Notes under the pieces: model-generated
What the model saw: the letters and a program-made list of their open reading frames with translations, nothing else
Database searches by the model: none
Told to the model about the DNA's origin: nothing
Program-made: the position numbers and the translations under genes
Shown here: positions 1 through 8,081 of the stretch, in pieces
Numbering within the stretch: position 1 is the stretch's first letter
How the letters are laid out: every line of letters starts with the position of its first letter
Origin: Calditrichota bacterium
GTDB lineage: Bacteria; CLD3
DNA length: 64,000 nt
Direction of reading: 5' to 3'
Assembly (NCBI GenBank): GCA_008501735.1
Contig: QQUF01000016.1
Span: 62,001 to 126,000, forward strand

Positions 1-411
1 TTGAATCATTCTTGCTGAAAGACCTTTGGGAATTGAATTGTAAATCGAAAGAAATTTACTTTTGGAAAGAACGATGTCGCCGCGATTGTTCAGAATTTCT
101 TTGATTTTGTCAACACCTTCCGAGCTTTCAATTTCTTCTCTTTCACGTTCAAGGTCTTCAAAAATTGACTCCAAACCACCTTGTGCAGAAATATTTTTTT
201 CTTCGAGAGTGTAGATTCTGCCTAACTTTTCTCGCCCTTCGTTGTTTGAAGCTAAGTAACTTCCGAGTGCAACTTCAACCAAGTTGAACTGAAATTCTAC
301 AAAGACGACCAGAAAGGCAACCAAAAAAGGAAGTCCTAACCACTTAAAACTTGGTTTCGCTTCTGGAGTGGCTTTTACTTTTTTGGAAGTTGTTTTTTTA
401 GAATTTGCCAT
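1..411 (-). CDS. Hypothetical membrane-anchored protein, C-terminus off the window
   Basis: An open frame of 137 codons reads on the minus strand from an ATG at 411 and runs off the left edge without a stop. The N-terminus is short and rich in Lys, Ser and Thr. A hydrophobic stretch follows at about residues 24-42 (WLGLPFLVAFLVVFVEF) and looks like one membrane anchor. The rest is charged (EREREEIESSEGVDKI) and probably helical or coiled-coil. I do not recognise a family. It is divergent from asnS across a 229-base gap. Confidence 0.6.
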   Translation of the reverse strand, partial: MANSKKTTSKKVKATPEAKPSFKWLGLPFLVAFLVVFVEFQFNLVEVALGSYLASNNEGREKLGRIYTLEEKNISAQGGLESIFEDLEREREEIESSEGVDKIKEILNNRGDIVLSKSKFLSIYNSIPKGLSARMIQ

Positions 412-640
412 TAAAATTATTCTTTAAAGTGATTTTCTTTTTTACCTTAAGTCTCTTTTAGAAATTCAATAGAATTACAAAATTTCTGTATTTTACCAAA
501 CCCTTGTCAAAAGGGCTTTTTAATTTAGGAAACTTTTTGTGCTTTTACTTGTATTTCGTTAGCTACTTAATAAAATCTCATTTTTGCGAAATTTAAGTCT
601 TTGCAAAAGTGAATTCAGTAAAAAAATTAACGGAGTTAAA

Positions 641-2032
641 ATGACGACTCAAACAATCAAACAACTTTACAGAAACACTGACTCGTTTGCTGACAAAGAA
701 GTCAAAGTAAACGGTTGGATTAGAACTATTCGTGGTTCTAAAGCATTCGGTTTCATCGAACTTAGCGACGGCTCATTTTTCAAAAATATTCAAATAGTTT
801 ACGAAAATAATTTAAATAATTTTGAAGAAATTAAAAAACTTCCAATCAGTAGTTCACTTGAAATCGAAGGTGTTTTAGTCGTTACTCCAAACGCCAAACA
901 ACCTTTTGAAATCAAAGCTACAAACGTAAAAATTGTTGGAGTTTCAAACTCGGATTTCCCGCTTCAAAAGAAAAGACACACTTTTGAATACTTGAGAACA
1001 ATCGCTCACCTAAGACCAAGAACGAACACTTATTCGGCAGTTTTCAGAATGCGTTCGGTTATGGCTTACGCAATTCACCGATTTTTTCAAGAAAAAGATT
1101 TTGTTTACGTTCACACTCCAATCGTTACAGGAAGTGATTGCGAAGGAGCAGGTGAAATGTTCAGAGTTACAACTCTTGACCCTGCAAAAGCAAACGTTGA
1201 CGAAAACGGAGACATCAATTACAAAGAAGATTTCTTTGGGCGTGAAACAAACTTAACAGTGAGTGGACAACTTTCAGTCGAGAATTTTTGTATGGCTTAC
1301 AATAAAGTTTATACTTTTGGTCCGACTTTCAGAGCTGAAAATTCAAACACTGCAAGACACGCTTCTGAGTTTTGGATGATTGAGCCTGAAATTGCTTTCG
1401 CAGATTTAAGCGACGATATGGATTTGACAGAAGAAATGATGAAATACTTGCTCCAATACGCTTTGGACGAACTTCCTGAAGAGATGGAATTTTTCAACAA
1501 ATTCATCGACAAAGGACTTTTGGAAAGAATCAACAACGTCATTAATTCAGATTTTGCAAGAATTACTTACACCGAAGCAGTTGAGATTTTGGAAAAATCA
1601 GGCGAGAAGTTTGAATTCCCGACTGTTTGGGGAAGCGATTTGCAAACTGAACACGAAAGATTTTTGACCGAAAAGCATTTCAAAAAACCTGTTTTCGTAA
1701 CAGACTACCCGAAAGACATTAAGGCTTTTTATATGAAACAAAATGACGACGGAAAAACTGTTGCTGCAATGGACTTGCTTGTTCCCGGAGTTGGCGAGAT
1801 TGTCGGCGGAAGTCAAAGAGAAGAAATCCAAGACAAACTCGAAGCAAGAATTAAAGAAATGGATTTGGACATTAAAGATTATTGGTGGTACTTGGATACA
1901 AGAAAATACGGAACAGTTCCTCACGCAGGTTTCGGACTCGGTTTTGAAAGACTGATTATGTACGTAACCGGAATGAGCAACATTCGCGACGTAATACCTT
2001 TCCCAAGAACTCCAAAAAATGCAGAATTTTAA
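641..2032 (+). CDS. asnS: Asparaginyl-tRNA synthetase
   Basis: This enzyme charges tRNA-Asn with asparagine in the cytoplasm. It is a class II aminoacyl-tRNA synthetase of 463 residues, the usual AsnRS length. An N-terminal OB-fold anticodon domain ([21 protein letters not shown]) is followed by the catalytic core. Motif 2 is [16 protein letters not shown] with Arg231, and motif 3 is [13 protein letters not shown] with Arg437. The C-terminus [10 protein letters not shown] is typical of AsnRS and AspRS. The ATG at 641 is chosen because a GGAG-type ribosome site lies just upstream and family members start here; an in-frame TTG at 584 would only add a non-conserved tail. Confidence 0.96.
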   Translation: MTTQTIKQLYRNTDSFADKEVKVNGWIRTIRGSKAFGFIELSDGSFFKNIQIVYENNLNNFEEIKKLPISSSLEIEGVLVVTPNAKQPFEIKATNVKIVGVSNSDFPLQKKRHTFEYLRTIAHLRPRTNTYSAVFRMRSVMAYAIHRFFQEKDFVYVHTPIVTGSDCEGAGEMFRVTTLDPAKANVDENGDINYKEDFFGRETNLTVSGQLSVENFCMAYNKVYTFGPTFRAENSNTARHASEFWMIEPEIAFADLSDDMDLTEEMMKYLLQYALDELPEEMEFFNKFIDKGLLERINNVINSDFARITYTEAVEILEKSGEKFEFPTVWGSDLQTEHERFLTEKHFKKPVFVTDYPKDIKAFYMKQNDDGKTVAAMDLLVPGVGEIVGGSQREEIQDKLEARIKEMDLDIKDYWWYLDTRKYGTVPHAGFGLGFERLIMYVTGMSNIRDVIPFPRTPKNAEF

Positions 2033-2038
2033 TTTTGG

Positions 2039-2065
2039 GTAGGGACAAAAATTAAAATTCCCTAC
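2039..2065 (+). terminator. Hairpin after asnS, possible terminator
   Basis: GTAGGGA (2039-2045) pairs with TCCCTAC (2059-2065), followed by TTTTCG. It lies between asnS and the next gene on the same strand. The T-run is short, so termination may be partial. Confidence 0.4.
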
Positions 2066-2089
2066 TTTTCGTGGTTCAAAAGTAATAAA

Positions 2090-3382
2090 ATGATTAATTA
2101 CACATTTAAGAAAATCGGTAGAGTTTTTCTACCGATTTTCTTCCTTTCTTTCACCAATTCTTTCGCTCAAAATGTTTTCCTTCCACCAAAAGAGGAAATG
2201 CAAAACATTGCTCGAAAGACTTCCGAAATTCGCAAACTTGAGCCAACTTCCGAAATGGCTTACGACCTTCTAAATTCAACTCAAATCTCAAATTACCTTA
2301 ACACAAAAGTTGACGAAATTTACAACGATGAGTTTTTTGAAAAGCAAAACAAAGTCTTTAAAAAATTCGGATTAATTCCCGAAAACTACGACTTGAAAAA
2401 TGAGACTTTGAAATTACTCTCAGGACAAGTCGCAGCATTTTTTGAACCTGATTCTAACAAAATGTTTTTCTCAAAAGAATGGGCGAAAAAGGAAGACAAA
2501 ACCGTAATTTCTCACGAGTACATTCACAAGTTACAGCACGACAATTTTAATCTTTCCGAAGCTATGAGTGAAGCACAAAGTTCTAACGAAGACGAAGCGA
2601 TGGCGATTCAAGCTTTGATTGAAGGCGACGCAACTTTGGTGATGATGTTTTACCAATTCTCAACAATGTTTGGCGGAGTCGAAAAAATGCCTTCTTTGAG
2701 TTTTACACAACTTTTGCCTTTGGTCGAAATGGCAATGGCTTCCGAATTTCCCGAAGTGAATTCCGCTCCCGATTACATCAAATTCGGATTTCTTTTTCCT
2801 TACATTCAAGGAATGGATTTCGTGAATCACTTTCACGGAAAAGGTGGTTTTGAGGAAGTAAACAAAGTTTTCAAAAATTTTCCTGTTTCGACAGAGCAAA
2901 TTCTTCATCCTGAAAAATACCCTTTAGAAAAGCCTGCTGAAATTCCTTCTAAAATGAAAGTTTTAACGGAAGAACTTGAGCTTTCGGAAGTTTATGAAAA
3001 CACACTCGGAGAGTTCAACACTTACCTTTTGCTCAAAAATGGAAACTCGGAATCTAAAGCAAAAAATGCTTCTGAAGGTTGGAACGGCGACAAGTATTTT
3101 GTGGTAGAAAAAGACGAAAAAGTAATTCTGACTTGGGAAACCGTTTGGGATTCGGAAGAAGATGCTTTTGAATTTTTCACCGCAATTGCAAGCAACTTTG
3201 AAAGTCGTTACAAAGAGCCGACAACATTTTTGACAGAAAGTAAAGTCTCTGGCTTCAAAGGTGAAAATTCATTTCTGATAAAAATTGAAAAAGATAGAGT
3301 GTTCGTGATTGACGGTTTTGACGAGGATGAGAATGTGGAGATTTTGGGAAAAGTGTCAGAATCACGGATTTTTACGGATTAA
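2090..3382 (+). CDS. Secreted zinc-metallopeptidase-like protein
   Basis: A 430-residue protein with an N-terminal signal peptide (hydrophobic FLPIFFLSFTNSFA, cleavage likely before QNV), so probably periplasmic. It has an HExxH zinc motif, HEYIH at residues 142-146. About 32 residues later comes ALIEGDA (175-181), whose Glu178 is well placed as the third zinc ligand of a gluzincin-type peptidase. The C-terminal half has no motif I recognise. The HExxH plus downstream Glu is seen directly; the peptidase role and substrate are inference. It is convergent with the DinB-like gene. Confidence 0.55.
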   Translation: MINYTFKKIGRVFLPIFFLSFTNSFAQNVFLPPKEEMQNIARKTSEIRKLEPTSEMAYDLLNSTQISNYLNTKVDEIYNDEFFEKQNKVFKKFGLIPENYDLKNETLKLLSGQVAAFFEPDSNKMFFSKEWAKKEDKTVISHEYIHKLQHDNFNLSEAMSEAQSSNEDEAMAIQALIEGDATLVMMFYQFSTMFGGVEKMPSLSFTQLLPLVEMAMASEFPEVNSAPDYIKFGFLFPYIQGMDFVNHFHGKGGFEEVNKVFKNFPVSTEQILHPEKYPLEKPAEIPSKMKVLTEELELSEVYENTLGEFNTYLLLKNGNSESKAKNASEGWNGDKYFVVEKDEKVILTWETVWDSEEDAFEFFTAIASNFESRYKEPTTFLTESKVSGFKGENSFLIKIEKDRVFVIDGFDEDENVEILGKVSESRIFTD

Positions 3383-3405
3383 TAGATTACTCGGATAAAA
3401 CCAAA

Positions 3406-3475
3406 TTGAGAAACCGACTGAAAGTCGGAGTCTCAACACACACTGTGAGTTTCTGACTAACAGTCAGGCTCTCAC
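3406..3475. repeat. REP-like hairpin pair, locus A
   Basis: Two 31-nt hairpins (3406-3436 and 3445-3475) lie 8 nt apart between convergent genes. Each has a 5-bp outer stem (TTGAG/CTCAA; GTGAG/CTCAC), a 3-by-3 internal loop, a 6-bp inner stem (CCGACT/AGTCGG; CTGACT/AGTCAG) and a 3-nt loop. The same architecture recurs at 36494-36562 and 42379-42452. Confidence 0.8.
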
Positions 3476-3481
3476 TGAATT

Positions 3482-3949
3482 TTATTTTTCCGAAATTATC
3501 TTTTTAATCAAAGAAATTTGCCCTAAGTGGTAGTGACTGTGTTCGATAATTCCGTGTAAGTTTCGGTAGTAATTGCCGAATTTTTTGTCGGTGAAATCTT
3601 CCCAAAGTCTTTCTTCGGGCATTTTTTCGATTAGCTTTGCAAGTTCTTCTGCTTCGGTTAAAGATTTGTTCACCAACTTTTCCCAATCTTTTTGAGAAGT
3701 AATTGGCGGAACATCAAAACTTAATTTGTCGTTTCCAGTTAGTGGCTGACCTTGAAAAACTCTCAAAACTACACTCACGAAATAATTCATATGAAAAGTA
3801 AGAATCGCAATCGTGTTGAAAGACTGAACTTGAGTTGTCGCTTGTTCCCAAGTTACGTCTGAAAGTGTTTCTTTGAGATTTGAGACTGTCCAATTTCCAC
3901 CGAAATGGATTTCTCTAAAATGCTTTGCAATTTGTTGTGTTAAAATCAT
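3482..3949 (-). CDS. DinB-superfamily protein (DUF1572-like)
   Basis: A 155-residue all-helical protein of the DinB/YfiT-like metal-binding fold. Putative metal ligands are His53 (in TFHMNYF), His137 and His141 (in EHSHYHLGQI), the spacing expected for the three-histidine site of this superfamily. Members include bacillithiol- and mycothiol-dependent transferases and many proteins of unknown function. The true substrate cannot be told from sequence. It is probably monocistronic. Confidence 0.75.
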   Translation of the reverse strand: MILTQQIAKHFREIHFGGNWTVSNLKETLSDVTWEQATTQVQSFNTIAILTFHMNYFVSVVLRVFQGQPLTGNDKLSFDVPPITSQKDWEKLVNKSLTEAEELAKLIEKMPEERLWEDFTDKKFGNYYRNLHGIIEHSHYHLGQISLIKKIISEK

Positions 3950-4006
3950 AATTCTTTATTTCTTTCATAGTTAATAACTACGGTAAAATAATTACAACTT
4001 TTAAAC

Positions 4007-4045
4007 TTTCCAAAATCTTTTCTTAGTCTAAAAAGATTTTGGAAA
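4007..4045 (-). terminator. Strong hairpin downstream of the porin-like gene
   Basis: TTTCCAAAATCTTTT (4007-4021) pairs with AAAAGATTTTGGAAA (4031-4045), a 15-bp stem with a 9-nt loop. It lies downstream of the minus-strand gene ending at 4084. There is no clear T-run, so it may protect the 3' end rather than terminate. Confidence 0.5.
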
Positions 4046-4083
4046 ATTCAGAATTAAGAGAAACAAAATTATAAAAATTGAAT

Positions 4084-4701
4084 CTAAAAAGAGTAATTTA
4101 AAGCAAACTGCAAATCTCTTGACTTAGCTTTTGTATCTTTTGAATCGAAGACATTTTTAAATCCATAGTAGTAAATTCCCTCTAAAGAAAACCTTTTACT
4201 AATGTTCCAAGAAAACCCCAAATTAACTCCATAAGTAAAATCACTCATATGTTTTAGAGTATGTTTTTCTTTTGGGTAATTAGTAACTTCACTTTCTGCT
4301 TTACCACTCAATAAATATTCCAAAGAAGGTCCTAATTTTACTTTAAATTTGTTCGTGATTTTATAACCAAAAAGAATTGGAAGTTTAAAATATTTTAATT
4401 CATATCTTAATTCAACGTTTACAGTGTCTGTGGAAAAATTTGGAGGTAAATTTTCAGGAGGATAAACCGTGGAATTGTATTCTGTACCCCTTTGCAGAAA
4501 TAGAATTTGTGGTTCTATAAAATAGTCTTCACTGAGTTGGAATTCTTTAAAAATTCCAACTATGTAGCCAATGCGAAATTCAGGATTTTGCAAAAAGTCA
4601 TCACTAAATTTTGAAAAATTCATTCCTGCTTTTACTCCAACTTCTGCGTAACTACTTGTTGAAATCGCAAAAAGAATTATGAAAGTTAAAATCGTTTTCA
4701 T
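4084..4701 (-). CDS. Outer-membrane beta-barrel protein (PorT/OmpA-like barrel family)
   Basis: A 205-residue protein with a cleavable signal peptide (MKTILTFIILFAISTSSYA). It opens with the GVKAGMNFSKF strand typical of small 'outer membrane protein beta-barrel' proteins in the FCB group. Alternating hydrophobic and polar strands run to a C-terminal aromatic residue (FALNYSF), the usual barrel-assembly signal. AGGAG lies just upstream of the ATG. The gene for a small exported protein is 37 bp upstream on the same strand, so the two may be co-transcribed. Its cargo or partner is unknown. Confidence 0.75.
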   Translation of the reverse strand: MKTILTFIILFAISTSSYAEVGVKAGMNFSKFSDDFLQNPEFRIGYIVGIFKEFQLSEDYFIEPQILFLQRGTEYNSTVYPPENLPPNFSTDTVNVELRYELKYFKLPILFGYKITNKFKVKLGPSLEYLLSGKAESEVTNYPKEKHTLKHMSDFTYGVNLGFSWNISKRFSLEGIYYYGFKNVFDSKDTKAKSRDLQFALNYSF

Positions 4702-4738
4702 CTTTATCTCCTAATTTTGATGCTTGATTTGAATAAAA

Positions 4739-5167
4739 TTATTTTTGCTTAAATTTATAGTGGCGAATTTCTCCATCTTTTGTCCATTCCATTTTTACAT
4801 CTTCAAGCGATTCACCGTCAAAAACTCCAGACCAATCGAAAAAGTCATTTTCATCTCTCATTGCACGTGCAGAAAATATAATTTTACCATTTATTTTTTT
4901 TGTATTGTAAGGTGTTATTTTGTAACCGCCTTTTAAGGAAAGTGTTGATGAAATCATTCCATCTTTGAATTCGATAGTGTCAGAAAACCGAAGCCAGCGA
5001 ATTATCGGTTTGTCCCAATAAATTTTTCCTTTAAAAGATTTACCGTCAAGAGAAATTGAATTCACTTTACCTTCGGCGTTTACAATTGCCAAAGAAATAG
5101 CCGAAATTGCAATGATTGTCATTAAATTTATGGCTCTCTTTTGGATTAGGTTTTGTTGCTTTAGCAT
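4739..5167 (-). CDS. Hypothetical exported protein
   Basis: 142 residues with an N-terminal hydrophobic segment (about residues 15-31, LMTIIAISAISLAIVNA), which is a signal peptide or signal anchor. The mature part is rich in beta-strand-forming residues, with no cysteines and no motif I recognise. It sits between the sterol-desaturase-like gene and the beta-barrel gene on the same strand, with short gaps. Confidence 0.55.
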   Translation of the reverse strand: MLKQQNLIQKRAINLMTIIAISAISLAIVNAEGKVNSISLDGKSFKGKIYWDKPIIRWLRFSDTIEFKDGMISSTLSLKGGYKITPYNTKKINGKIIFSARAMRDENDFFDWSGVFDGESLEDVKMEWTKDGEIRHYKFKQK

Positions 5168-5192
5168 TTTTATTTCCTTGAGTGAAATCGCA

Positions 5193-5912
5193 CTAATTTT
5201 TATGAACGTCTTTGAAGGCTAACATTTGTAAAAGTTGTTGTTCTTTTTCGTTGTCGAAACCGCAAGTTGAGTTGAATTCTTTCGGATTTTCGTAAGTTCC
5301 AAAAATCATATCCCACCAAACAACGTCGCCGTAATTATTTTTGTGCTTTCCATATTCGTGGTGAATTCTGTGCATTTCAGGTCTTTGGAAAAAGTAGCCA
5401 ATCCATCTCGGAGTTTTGACACTTGTGTGGTAAAAGAATTCGCCGATTGCAGTAAAAAATGTGTAAACCATTCCTGCTTCCAAACTCAAACCCAAAACGG
5501 TGTAAACCAAAACGCTTCCGATTAACGAGTTTAAAATCATTTCTAAAGGGTGTTTGTAAAAAGATGTGATTACTTCTAATCTCTGCGGGCTGTGGTGAAT
5601 TTGGTGAAAACCGAGCCATAAGAAATCAAATTCGTGTCTCCATCTGTGCCACCAGTAAAACACAAAAGTTGCGATGAAGTAAGCGGTTGCTCCTCCCCAA
5701 AAGGGCGAAAATGTTTCTGAAAAATTAAAAATCGAAACTGAAGCCAAGTATTTTTCCCAAGTCATTCCTGCAAGAACAACGACTCCTAACTGAACAGAAT
5801 TCACGAGCAAAACTCTAAAAGTCCAAGTTGGAACTTTCGGCAAATCCCAACCCGGAAATCTTCTTTCTAAAGCAAAACAAAAAATGAATAAAACTAAAAT
5901 TTGGGCTAACAT
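5193..5912 (-). CDS. Sterol desaturase / fatty acid hydroxylase family membrane enzyme
   Basis: A 239-residue integral membrane di-iron oxygenase-like protein. The histidine-box pattern of the family is complete: HxxxH (His89, His93), HxxHH (His103, His106, His107), His162, and a final HxxHH (His181, His184, His185) in MHRIHHEYG. Several hydrophobic segments flank the boxes. Such enzymes hydroxylate or desaturate lipids using O2; the substrate here is unknown. A GAGGA-type ribosome site precedes the ATG. Paired TTGAC palindromes sit just upstream and may control this gene or the divergent VOC gene. Confidence 0.85.
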   Translation of the reverse strand: MLAQILVLFIFCFALERRFPGWDLPKVPTWTFRVLLVNSVQLGVVVLAGMTWEKYLASVSIFNFSETFSPFWGGATAYFIATFVFYWWHRWRHEFDFLWLGFHQIHHSPQRLEVITSFYKHPLEMILNSLIGSVLVYTVLGLSLEAGMVYTFFTAIGEFFYHTSVKTPRWIGYFFQRPEMHRIHHEYGKHKNNYGDVVWWDMIFGTYENPKEFNSTCGFDNEKEQQLLQMLAFKDVHKN

Positions 5913-5943
5913 TTTGATTCCTCAAGTAGATTGATTTTAAAAA

Positions 5944-5983
5944 TTGACAACGTCAAGTTAAAAATCAATCTTGACATTGTCAA
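5944..5983. promoter_or_regulatory. Paired TTGAC-NNN-GTCAA palindromes, operator candidate
   Basis: TTGACAACGTCAA (5944-5956) and TTGACATTGTCAA (5971-5983) are each palindromic, with centres 27 bp apart, in the divergent gap between the desaturase-like and VOC genes. The two 15-nt arms extended by one base on each side also form an inverted repeat with one mismatch. This looks like a two-site operator for a dimeric repressor that is not encoded nearby. Confidence 0.5.
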
Positions 5984-6097
5984 TTGATTTTTTAGAAAAA
6001 TTTAAATTTGAAAACCAATGAATAAATCTTTTCTTGGCTTTAGGGAAAATCTTAGGTTTAAACTTTAATTTTAAACTTCACAAAAAGGGATTTAAAA

Positions 6098-6469
6098 ATG
6101 GACAAAAAACCAGCAATTGGGTCAGTGGTTTGGAGAGATTTAACAGTTGATAACGCTGACGAACTTAAAGACTTTTACTCAAAAGTTGTTGGTTGGAATG
6201 TTATTCCTCATTCAATGGGAGATTATAACGATTATAATATTTCTGATAAAGATGGAAATGTCATTGCAGGAATTTGTAACAAAAGAGGCACGAACTCAAA
6301 CGTTCCTTCTCAATGGTTAGTTTACATTCAAGTCGAAAACGTCGAACAAAGTGCTAAAGATTGTCTTGAACTCGGCGGAAAAATTCTTGATGGTCCAAGG
6401 AAAATGGGCAAAAGTGATTTCTGTGTCATTGAAGACCCAACAGGAGCAGTTCTCGGGTTAATAAATTAA
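6098..6469 (+). CDS. VOC (glyoxalase/bleomycin-resistance-like) family protein
   Basis: 123 residues with a single vicinal-oxygen-chelate module: VVWRDLTVDNADELKDFYSKVVGW at the start (beta-alpha unit) and FCVIEDPTGAVLGLI at the end, both characteristic of the fold. Most members bind a metal and act on small molecules as dimers; no specific reaction can be named. AAGGGA lies about 8 bases before the ATG. The palindrome pair upstream could regulate it. Confidence 0.8.
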   Translation: MDKKPAIGSVVWRDLTVDNADELKDFYSKVVGWNVIPHSMGDYNDYNISDKDGNVIAGICNKRGTNSNVPSQWLVYIQVENVEQSAKDCLELGGKILDGPRKMGKSDFCVIEDPTGAVLGLIN

Positions 6470-6488
6470 CTCAGCTGAAAATTTTCTT

Positions 6489-6514
6489 GTTCCAAGAAGC
6501 TCCTGCATTGGAAC
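6489..6514 (+). terminator. Weak hairpin after the VOC gene
   Basis: GTTCCAA (6489-6495) and TTGGAAC (6508-6514) form a 7-bp stem with a 12-nt loop, followed by ATTTTTG. A possible weak terminator. Confidence 0.35.
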
Positions 6515-6612
6515 ATTTTTGAAAGTCATTTAATACTAAATTAGTTGTTTTGAAAAAATCGGCTTAAATGTTAGATTTGACCGAACTTTACAAAAAACAA
6601 ATTCGGGTTTGA

Positions 6613-7188
6613 ATGCCAAAATTTTTCATTCACATTTTTTTGCTTTTAACTTTTCCGATTGTTGCTTTTGGACAAACGAAAACCAACCTTGAAATTTTCA
6701 GAAAACTCCTTTCTGAAAGCGTGAACGAGGCAAAACCATTTTTCCAAAATTCTGAAAGCCTTGAATTTTCTGTGAAAAGTTTTGACGGTGAAACAACCTT
6801 GAAGCAAATTCTTTCGGAAAACTTAAGTGAAAAAAAATTAACTTTTGCAGACTCAAACGAAAGTGTAAAAATTGAAGCAACAAGGTTTTCTGTAACTTAC
6901 AAACCTGTCAAAAGTTACTTCACAAAATCCAAAGATTGTGAGCGAATTTTTAATGTTGAACTTTTGTTCTCATCAGAAAAAAATGGCTTCAAAACTAAAC
7001 TTGTGAAGAAATCTTTCAATGATTTTGTAACTTCCGATGAATTGGAGAAAATTGAAGACGATTTGTTCGGTTTTACAAAAGCCAAAAGACATTCTTCAAC
7101 TCCAGTTTTGAGAAAATACTTAGACCCAATTCTTGTCGGCGGAGCAACCGCAAGTGCAATAATTTTACTTTTTTTAATTCGTAAGTAA
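6613..7188 (+). CDS. Hypothetical exported protein with C-terminal membrane segment
   Basis: 191 residues with a signal peptide (FFIHIFLLLTFPIVAFGQ) and a hydrophobic C-terminal tail at about residues 174-189 (VGGATASAIILLFLIR), so probably a periplasmic domain anchored at its C-terminus. The middle is charged, with no motif I know. It ends 12 bp before the BamD-like gene on the same strand, so it is likely in one operon and may act in the envelope. Confidence 0.55.
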   Translation: MPKFFIHIFLLLTFPIVAFGQTKTNLEIFRKLLSESVNEAKPFFQNSESLEFSVKSFDGETTLKQILSENLSEKKLTFADSNESVKIEATRFSVTYKPVKSYFTKSKDCERIFNVELLFSSEKNGFKTKLVKKSFNDFVTSDELEKIEDDLFGFTKAKRHSSTPVLRKYLDPILVGGATASAIILLFLIRK

Positions 7189-7200
7189 GGCAATTTTACA

Positions 7201-7995
7201 GTGAAAAAAATAAACATCTTTCTAATAATTTTACTTTCAATTCTCGCAGTTTCTTGTGGTAAGAAAAAGCGAAAAAATATGACTTCTGAAGAAAGTTTCA
7301 GTTATGCTTTTGAACTTTACAAAAAAGGCAAATACGAAAAAGCTATCCAAGAATTCACAATCATTACTCTGAATTTTCCGGGTTCAAACATTGCTGACGA
7401 CTCGCAATTTTATCTCGCAGAATGCTATTTTGATACGAAGCAATTTCTTTTGGCTCAATCTGAGTACCAAAGGTTAGTTTACGATTTCCCGAACAGTGAA
7501 TTTGTTGATGACGCAGAATACAAAACAGCTCTTTCACTTTATAAAATGGCACCGAAAAATACTTCACTTGACATAACTGACCTCGAACGAGCTTTAGCAA
7601 AATTTCAGGAATTTTTCGAGGCTTACCCAAAGAGTGAACTTGTTCCTGAAATCGAAAGTAAAATCAAAGAGTGCAGGCTCAAACTTGCTAAAAAGACTTT
7701 CAACAATGCTGAAACTTACCGCAAAATTGGTTACTACGGTTCAGCGATTACTTACTACAATTTTGTGCTTCAAAAATATTACGACACTGATTATGCAGAT
7801 GATGCTCAGTACCGAAAAGGTTACACTTATTTAAAAGCAAAAAAATATTCTGACTCAAAAAGAGAATTAGAAATTTTTCTCCAAAATTATCAGAAAAGCG
7901 TTTTCATTGACGAAGCAAAAAAGAAACTCAAAGAAGCCGAAAAGAAATTAGCAAAACAAGTTTTGGAAGAAGAAACGGAAACTGCAAAGAAGTAG
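7201..7995 (+). CDS. bamD: BamD-like outer-membrane assembly lipoprotein
   Basis: A 264-residue lipoprotein with lipobox LAVSC (lipidated Cys19) and tetratricopeptide-type helical repeats with the BamD/YfiO signature (SYAFELYKKGKYEKAIQEF, DSQFYLAECYF, YGSAITYYNFVLQKY). BamD is the essential lipoprotein partner of BamA in inserting beta-barrels in the outer membrane. It starts at GTG 7201, 12 bp after the preceding exported-protein gene. The C-terminus is rich in Lys and Glu. General TPR lipoproteins are an alternative, but the spacing and length fit BamD. Confidence 0.8.
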   Translation: MKKINIFLIILLSILAVSCGKKKRKNMTSEESFSYAFELYKKGKYEKAIQEFTIITLNFPGSNIADDSQFYLAECYFDTKQFLLAQSEYQRLVYDFPNSEFVDDAEYKTALSLYKMAPKNTSLDITDLERALAKFQEFFEAYPKSELVPEIESKIKECRLKLAKKTFNNAETYRKIGYYGSAITYYNFVLQKYYDTDYADDAQYRKGYTYLKAKKYSDSKRELEIFLQNYQKSVFIDEAKKKLKEAEKKLAKQVLEEETETAKK

Positions 7996-8002
7996 TCAGG
8001 AG

Positions 8003-8081
8003 CCAGAACTCAGAAGCCAGAAGTTAAATTTCGCAAGCGAAATTTCTATTAATCATTAATCATTAATCATTAGTCATTAGA
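8003..8081 (+). repeat. Composite 7-bp repeat leader of nadD
   Basis: Three heptads of CAGAA type (8005-8024 region) are followed by a perfect hairpin, AAATTTCGC (8026-8034) with GCGAAATTT (8037-8045), and then tandem ATTAATC heptads from 8048 to 8081, four and a half copies, abutting the nadD ATG at 8082. The tandem heptads put TAA stops in all three forward frames. A similar composite precedes the Lon-like gene at 30527-30600. Confidence 0.75.

Noticed and set aside
501-515. CCCTT/AAGGG hairpin followed by a T-run in front of asnS, as a T-box or attenuator
   Set aside because: The stem is only 5 bp and no T-box sequence or antiterminator is visible; too weak to call.
8026-8045. AAATTTCGC/GCGAAATTT palindrome as the bamD terminator
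   Set aside because: No T-run follows; it is part of the repeat leader shared with another gene, so termination is not supported.
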